DNA of 7,275 nucleotides from Desulfobacterales bacterium. Lineage in GTDB: Bacteria > Desulfobacterota > Desulfobacteria > Desulfobacterales > C00003060. This document shows positions 6,128-7,275 of the stretch, piece by piece. The notes beneath the pieces are model-generated. The model searched no databases. It had not been told where the DNA came from and worked only from the letters and a program-made list of their open reading frames with translations. The first letter of the stretch is position 1. Each line of letters starts with the position of its first letter. The position numbers were made by a program, and so were the translations under genes. The stretch lies in assembly GCA_030613145.1 (NCBI GenBank), contig JAUWMM010000083.1, positions 1-7,275 of the forward strand, given 5' to 3'.

Positions 6128-6169
6128 AAAGCCCCTGACGTGTCAGACACACATGTTGGGGGCTTTTTT
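6128..6169 (+). terminator. Intrinsic terminator, probably bidirectional
   Basis: AAAGCCCC (6128-6135) pairs with GGGGCTTT (6159-6166), and six T (6164-6169) follow. The 23-nt loop contains the small palindrome GTGTCAGACAC (6140-6150). On the minus strand the same stem runs into CCTTTTTT, so it can act both ways. The only plus-strand gene upstream is the 121-residue one, whose transcript would reach this point only after crossing the entire opposing cysteine-rich gene. In the minus direction it shields that gene from transcripts arriving from the right. Confidence 0.65.
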
Positions 6170-6304
6170 GTCCGTTCTCATCTTTCTTCTGTCCATTCTG
6201 TCCTCAACAAATGGTTACCCTACAGAATCCGTGAAAAAACCTGCCTCGCCGGTAATCACTATAAAATATTCACTCCATCTTCAACGTTTCTGGAGCACCG
6301 TAGT

Positions 6305-6462
6305 TTCGCTAAAAATTTTGCTATGACACGGTCAAACTTAAAAGCTGTTTCGATACCCTTTGACGACTCAATTTTAGCAATTTTTGTCAATAGTACTTGG
6401 CATAGCGTCAAAAAATTGTACCTGTTTGAAGGCGTCAGCCCGAATATTACAATTTTGGCGAA
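6305..6462. repeat. Inverted-repeat-rich element, copy 2 of the dispersed family
   Basis: The ends are imperfect inverted copies: TTCGCTAAAAATTTTG (6305-6320) against CAATTTTGGCGAA (6450-6462). Inside are two hairpins. The first pairs GCTAAAA (6309-6315) with TTTTAGC (6372-6378), and GTCAAA (6331-6336) with TTTGAC (6359-6364). The second pairs CAATTTTT (6378-6385) with AAAAATTG (6411-6418). The segment 6405-6443 is shared with the element at 5186-5327. No transposase is present, so a non-autonomous miniature or REP-type element is the best reading; the outer limits are uncertain. Confidence 0.5.
6405..6443 (+). repeat. Dispersed repeat segment, copy 2 (matches 5221-5259)
   Basis: Ungapped partner of 5221-5259, in the same orientation and about 1.18 kb away. 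Downstream the sequence continues into TTTTGGCGAAGCGAG (6453-6467), which is not seen at copy 1, so the two elements share this block but differ around it. Confidence 0.65.
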
Positions 6463-6467
6463 GCGAG

Positions 6468-6939
6468 TTTAGAACTTTCATTAGGGTTTATATTCTTGAA
6501 ATCGGATCACCTGTATGCTCCTAAGACTCTATCCCTCAACAAGCTGAATTGATACAAAAAACTTCACTTGGGTTTCCCGGATAACCAGATTTCAGAATCT
6601 ATCCATGTTGTTCGCAAATCAGCCCTCTTCCCAGACACGTAAGGTGTTACGAACTTTCAAGATATAAACAATCAGACCAGGGAAAAGGGTTTTTTAAAGC
6701 GACCAAGGCGGACAAGTAAGGGTTGGCAGGATTAAATGAGCTGAAAGCCTGGCCAGATAGGCCAGGAATGCTTATTTTATATTAAAAGCATCATGTTTCC
6801 AAATCGGCTTCGGCCCACTTTTTGCAGCAAAATAGCACAGAGATCTATGAGCATGGATCGGCCTGTTCTCCCTAGCAAAGATAATGGTCAGCCTTAAAAA
6901 AAGCTGTCCGAGAATAACGTTTTTACAATTTTCAACCGG
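6468..6939. other. Gene-free intergenic stretch before the PrkA-like gene
   Basis: I see no open frame here with a ribosome site or protein-like composition. The only structures are short hairpins: CGTAA-GGTG-TTACG (6638-6651), the stronger one at 6748-6766, and ATGCTT with AAGCAT (6768-6773 and 6786-6791). The stretch is AT-rich with poly-A and poly-T runs and may be untranslated leader, decayed sequence or regulatory DNA. Confidence 0.4.
6748..6766. other. Perfect 7-bp GC-rich hairpin
   Basis: CCTGGCC (6748-6754) and GGCCAGG (6760-6766) flank the loop AGATA. AATGCTTATTTTAT follows on the plus strand, a broken T-rich tail, so this is at best a weak terminator. No gene on the plus strand ends nearby, so a structured RNA or an operator is also possible. 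Confidence 0.4.
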
Positions 6940-6968
6940 TTGCATTGTGCCCGGCGATATAGTATATT
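6940..6968 (+). promoter_or_regulatory. Candidate sigma-70-type promoter for the PrkA-like gene
   Basis: TTGCAT (6940-6945) and TATATT (6963-6968) are 17 nt apart. The -10 box matches consensus at five of six positions and the -35 at only its TTG. The predicted start near 6975 gives a leader of about 80 nt before the ATG at 7054. I found no -24/-12 sigma-54 motif with correct spacing here. Confidence 0.45.
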
Positions 6969-7041
6969 TAGTGTGAAAATAGATTGATCGGATAGTTAAA
7001 ACAGGGGAATTCTCCAGCATATTCCATTAACCCAACTTAAG

Positions 7042-7055
7042 ATGGGAGGTCCCAT
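7042..7055 (+). promoter_or_regulatory. Ribosome site folded into a start-codon hairpin
   Basis: ATGGGA-GG-TCCCAT is a perfect inverted repeat. Its left arm and centre contain the GGGAGG Shine-Dalgarno, and its right arm ends in the first two bases of the start codon. In the mRNA a 5-bp stem with an AGGU loop could hide part of the ribosome site. The first ATG of the repeat (7042) is in frame with the one at 7054, but the Shine-Dalgarno lies after it, so 7054 is preferred. Confidence 0.45.
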
Positions 7056-7275
7056 GGCTAACTCGAATGATAATACGCTTCATCATCATCTGACTGCCGT
7101 CAAAGAAGGTAAACGAAGTTTTGAAAACGCCTTTCAAGCAGTGACCAGGATGATCTTGCAAAGTAAAATTGAAAAAGTCGTCGTGAACGGCAAAACAACA
7201 TACGATTTCAGTATTTTTCGTACCGGCAAGAAGCATATCATTAGCATGTACGACGAAATCAACAGTTTTGTCTCT
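7054..7275 (+). CDS. prkA: N-terminus of a PrkA-type AAA+ serine protein kinase, cut by window edge
   Basis: Seventy-four codons are present, starting MANSNDNTLHHHLTAVKEGK. The segment RSFENAFQAVTRMIL (21-35), then VVNGKTTYDF (43-52) and KKHIISMYDEINSFVS (59-74), resembles the start of deltaproteobacterial PrkA-like proteins, where the MYDE-IN-SFV segment is shortly followed by the AAA+ P-loop. The P-loop, kinase-like C-terminal domain and all catalytic residues lie beyond the window, so the assignment rests on N-terminal resemblance only. PrkA/YeaG-type proteins are cytoplasmic and linked to starvation and stress signalling. GGGAGG (7044-7049) lies 4 nt before the ATG. No operon partner is visible. 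Confidence 0.6.
   Translation, partial: MANSNDNTLHHHLTAVKEGKRSFENAFQAVTRMILQSKIEKVVVNGKTTYDFSIFRTGKKHIISMYDEINSFVS

Noticed and set aside
6087..6170. A small RNA driven by the exact TTGACA at 6087-6092 and ended by the terminator at 6128-6169.
   Set aside because: No acceptable -10 box lies at 16-18 nt spacing (the sequence there is ACAGAG), so the promoter is not supported.
5028..6470. A CRISPR array suggested by the repeated 39-bp block.
   Set aside because: Only two diverged copies 1.2 kb apart, with genes between them and no regular spacers or cas genes.
5930..6472. Plus-strand 180-codon frame.
   Set aside because: It runs antisense to the cysteine-rich gene, then through a terminator and a repeat element, which no real gene would do.
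6722..6743. A sigma-54 -24/-12 promoter around TTGGCAGG.
   Set aside because: The invariant GC expected ten bases after the GG is absent (TG instead).
6772..7020. Minus-strand 82-codon frame upstream of the PrkA-like gene.
   Set aside because: It overlaps the promoter and leader on the other strand and has no ribosome site or recognisable motif.
7027..7236. Minus-strand 69-codon frame.
   Set aside because: It is antisense to the PrkA-like coding start, which has a Shine-Dalgarno and a recognisable sequence.

Overview
The window looks like a chromosomal segment of an anaerobic deltaproteobacterium (Desulfobacterota, sulfate-reducer type). This rests on protein character: a sigma-54 factor, a short cysteine-rich protein of a kind I associate with these bacteria, and a PrkA-like kinase N-terminus whose wording resembles deltaproteobacterial proteins. 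Base composition is moderate, with AT-rich intergenic DNA. The lineage is an inference; there is no rRNA or tRNA to anchor it.

Layout. Positions 1-4927 hold three minus-strand genes, so transcription runs right to left. A 711-residue glycosyltransferase-like protein (2792-4927) has a clear sigma-70-type promoter at 4983-5011. About 270 bp downstream, after a probable terminator, comes a 409-residue GT-A-type glycosyltransferase (1295-2524). It appears to be translationally coupled to a six-codon leader. Then, 46 bp further on, is rpoN (sigma-54), truncated by the window edge. Both glycosyltransferase-like proteins carry the same ordered signature: a DXD-type motif, then Arg-x-Glu-Asp or Arg-Gly-Glu-Asp, then a downstream His.

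Positions 4928-5381 are intergenic. They contain the promoter, an 18-bp palindrome upstream of it, and a 142-bp inverted-repeat element. Next is a tail-to-tail pair: an AT-rich orphan gene (5382-5747, plus) and a cysteine-rich small protein (5744-6064, minus), whose stop codons overlap on TTAA. No terminator separates them, so their transcripts may be mutually antisense.

Positions 6065-7053 are nearly 1 kb with no convincing gene. They hold an intrinsic terminator, a second inverted-repeat-rich element that shares a 39-bp segment with the first, several hairpins, and a promoter for the last gene. That gene (7054 to the edge, plus) starts like a PrkA-type AAA+ serine protein kinase.

The most interesting points are the two-glycosyltransferase module upstream of an rpoN that is not in its usual lpt/hpf context, the leader minicistron, the small dispersed inverted-repeat family, and the convergent overlapping gene pair. 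I see no CRISPR array, transposase, integrase or recognisable defence system.
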